Shown here: in pieces, positions 42,939 to 44,225 of the stretch
Layout of the letters: each line of letters starts with the position of its first letter
Position numbering within the stretch: position 1 is the stretch's first letter
DNA from: DASQBT01 sp049578545
GTDB lineage: Bacteria; Pseudomonadota; Gammaproteobacteria; Burkholderiales; Thiobacillaceae
Assembly: GCA_049578545.1 (NCBI GenBank)
Contig: JBAUMF010000015.1
Coordinates: 1 to 44,225 of the forward strand
Reading direction: 5' to 3'
DNA length: 44,225 bases
Made by a program: the position numbers and the translations under genes
Notes under the pieces: model-generated
What the model saw: only the letters and a program-made list of their open reading frames with translations
What the model was told of the DNA's origin: nothing
Databases searched by the model: none

Positions 42939-43109
42939 ATGGCTTCGAAATCTCTACTCCGGCATAACCCTCACTTGCGCAATGCGCAGGAGTACCAGCG
43001 CGCCTTGCGTGCCAGTGTCCTTTCCTCAATAGCGATTGAAGGGGTCAAAAAAGCGGCTGAACGCGCACTCACCCCCATGCACAGCAAGCAACCCGCTAAA
43101 GCCCGCTAA
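42939..43109 (+). CDS. Small protein with Fic-inhibition motif (possible antitoxin)
   Basis: A 56-residue protein from ATG 42939 (a GTG at 42897 would add 14). It contains SIAIEG, matching the inhibitory motif (S/T)xxxE(G/N) that blocks the Fic active site. The layout NPHLRNAQEYQRALRASVLS resembles small proteins often found beside Fic genes. It is convergent with the frameshifted fic and overlaps its end by 4 nt; known VbhA/YhfG-type antitoxins are usually upstream on the same strand, so the role is tentative. Confidence 0.5.
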   Translation: MASKSLLRHNPHLRNAQEYQRALRASVLSSIAIEGVKKAAERALTPMHSKQPAKAR

Positions 43110-43734
43110 CTGCTGGCCTTCACCACCTTCCTGAATACTTCGATCATCGGCGCATAATCACGTCCCATGCCTGAACGTACAGCGGCAAAATAGGCCTCGC
43201 GCTGTTTGCCCTTAATCACTGAAAAATTCAAAAGTGGCAGTCCTGCTTGCAATGCCATAAGCTGGGAAAGCAAACGCGACAAACACCCATTGCCTTCACG
43301 GAAGGGATGGATCAGCACCAACTCGCAATGTGTAATCGCCAATGCCTCCAAGACATCCTCCAAATTCTCAAAGGAGCAGGGGTATGTCGCGCCAGCACAT
43401 CTCGCTCAAACTCCCGCATCAAACGGGGCACTTGCGCCGCCATAGCAAACACAAAACCATCCTTGCTGATGTTTACCTGCCGATACTCACCTGCCCAGGA
43501 ATATACTTTGCCTAGCCATTGCCTGTGCCACTCGCAAATATTGGCGACAGTGAAACACTGGTCAGCAGTAACGTGGCGAATTGCCCAATCGGTTGCCTCG
43601 GCCAATGTCGATGCCTCCAATTCATCCATCGCGCGCTTGCTGTGGATGCCCTGCAAATTGTTCAGGACACGCCCGCGTGAACCCGGCTCGAATTGCGCTT
43701 CGTTGAGATGGTCGGTGTCATAGCGAGTGGGCAT
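43106..43734 (-). pseudogene. Fic family protein, frameshifted
   Basis: Two frames together make one Fic (AMPylator/adenylyltransferase) protein. The first (43734 to about 43378) has VYSWAGEYRQVNISKDGFVF, typical of the Fic flap region. The second (about 43378 to 43106) has the core motif HPFREGNGCLSR, close to HPFx(D/E)GNGRxxR but with Cys for Arg. A single missing base near 43378-43390, in the run CCTGCTCC, explains the shift: restoring one base joins HTPAP to FENLEDVLEA. It is either a true pseudogene or a sequencing error. Confidence 0.75.
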
Positions 43735-44225
43735 GTTGTCCTTATTGGCCTAGTTGTACGATTGGCAGAATATTGCATATTGTGGCTGAATGCGGATGGA
43801 CTGGGCGTTTAAGAAGAATGTTTCCCGCCAGACAGAGCGTATCCATGAATCATGGCCGTGAAAATAAATTCTCAACCAGCGCATCAGTACCTCAATCTCG
43901 TCATATTGCGACAAGCGCAGCGCGGAGCCGATCCATTATTTCGGGTGTCGGGCGCAGCCTGACCAGATGATTGAACACACACCGTATCAAGCCGAAGGCG
44001 CAGGGGAGGGTGGGGGTACAACCCTTACCCGGTACTGAACATTCCCTTCATCCGCACGCAGAGTCCGCCCCAAATCATTTGTTGTCGACGCATGCCCTGC
44101 TAGCCCGTCTTCCGCTATTCGAGGGTACATGAGACGCCAAGTACCTGATTTTTCGAGGGTCGACCGCCGAAGGTCGGCACTACACGGCAAGGGGAACGGG
44201 GTGCGAGACAGGCGAGGGTGAAACG
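43735..44225. other. Right-end region without a clear gene
   Basis: The minus strand has short open pieces (for example NHLVRLRPTPEIMDRLRAAL near 43905-43975) broken by stops, perhaps a decayed gene. No complete gene, RNA or repeat is supported. Confidence 0.35.

Noticed and set aside
44161..44190. Small GACC...GGTC hairpin near the right end
   Set aside because: Very short stem and no gene to serve; likely chance.

Overview
This is a moderately GC-rich chromosomal segment from a Gram-negative proteobacterium. Gene style suggests a betaproteobacterium close to the iron/manganese-oxidising or methylotrophic lineages; that is inference from gene content, and no 16S gene is present. A degenerate secretory/electron-transfer theme dominates: three multicopper-oxidase (MCO)-type proteins, a copper chaperone, an atypical type II secretion system (T2SS) and a nine-haem cytochrome.

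Layout. (i) 1-1944: an IS1634-type insertion sequence with terminal inverted repeats. (ii) 2129-21075: a long minus-strand run. Read in transcription order it holds a lytic transglycosylase, a stand-alone receiver protein, a 49-residue secreted peptide, MCO-A (527 aa), MCO-B (562 aa), a 3044-residue giant surface protein with a cupredoxin-like head, a small exported protein, two tandem LolA-like paralogues, a cytochrome c/periplasmic-binding-protein fusion and a hemerythrin. (iii) 21232-25503: a membrane sensor kinase with a ruined ATPase domain, an SCO1-type copper chaperone with a His/Met-rich tail, and a second, intact-looking kinase. (iv) 25888-34990: a tightly overlapping operon coding for GspF, GspE, PilM-, PilN-, PilO- and PilP-like proteins, a secretin fused to a cohesin domain, and three pseudopilins; a NarL-type response regulator follows. 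(v) 36127-41808: a nine-CxxCH cytochrome with five Ig-like repeats, a TlpA-like thioredoxin, an outer-membrane beta-barrel and a solitary GspG. (vi) 42048-44225: integration debris, with a tyrosine-recombinase fragment, the 3' 45 nt of a tRNA-Arg, and a frameshifted Fic gene facing a small protein that carries the Fic-inhibition motif.

The strongest observation is that MCO-A and MCO-B carry complementary copper ligands. MCO-A has the type-1 site and half of the trinuclear-cluster histidines; MCO-B has the other half and no type-1 cysteine. Neither could be a complete oxidase alone. Together with the giant scaffold, SCO1, the atypical T2SS and the multihaem cytochrome, this looks like an exported metal-oxidation or extracellular electron-transfer system. 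It recalls the Geobacter sulfurreducens OmpB multicopper protein, which depends on the OxpG-type atypical T2SS.

A shared promoter architecture precedes the transglycosylase, SCO1 and T2SS genes: an ACAGT box, 10 nt, a -35 position, 17 nt, then TAnnnT. This suggests they are expressed together under one activator, plausibly one of the regulators encoded here.
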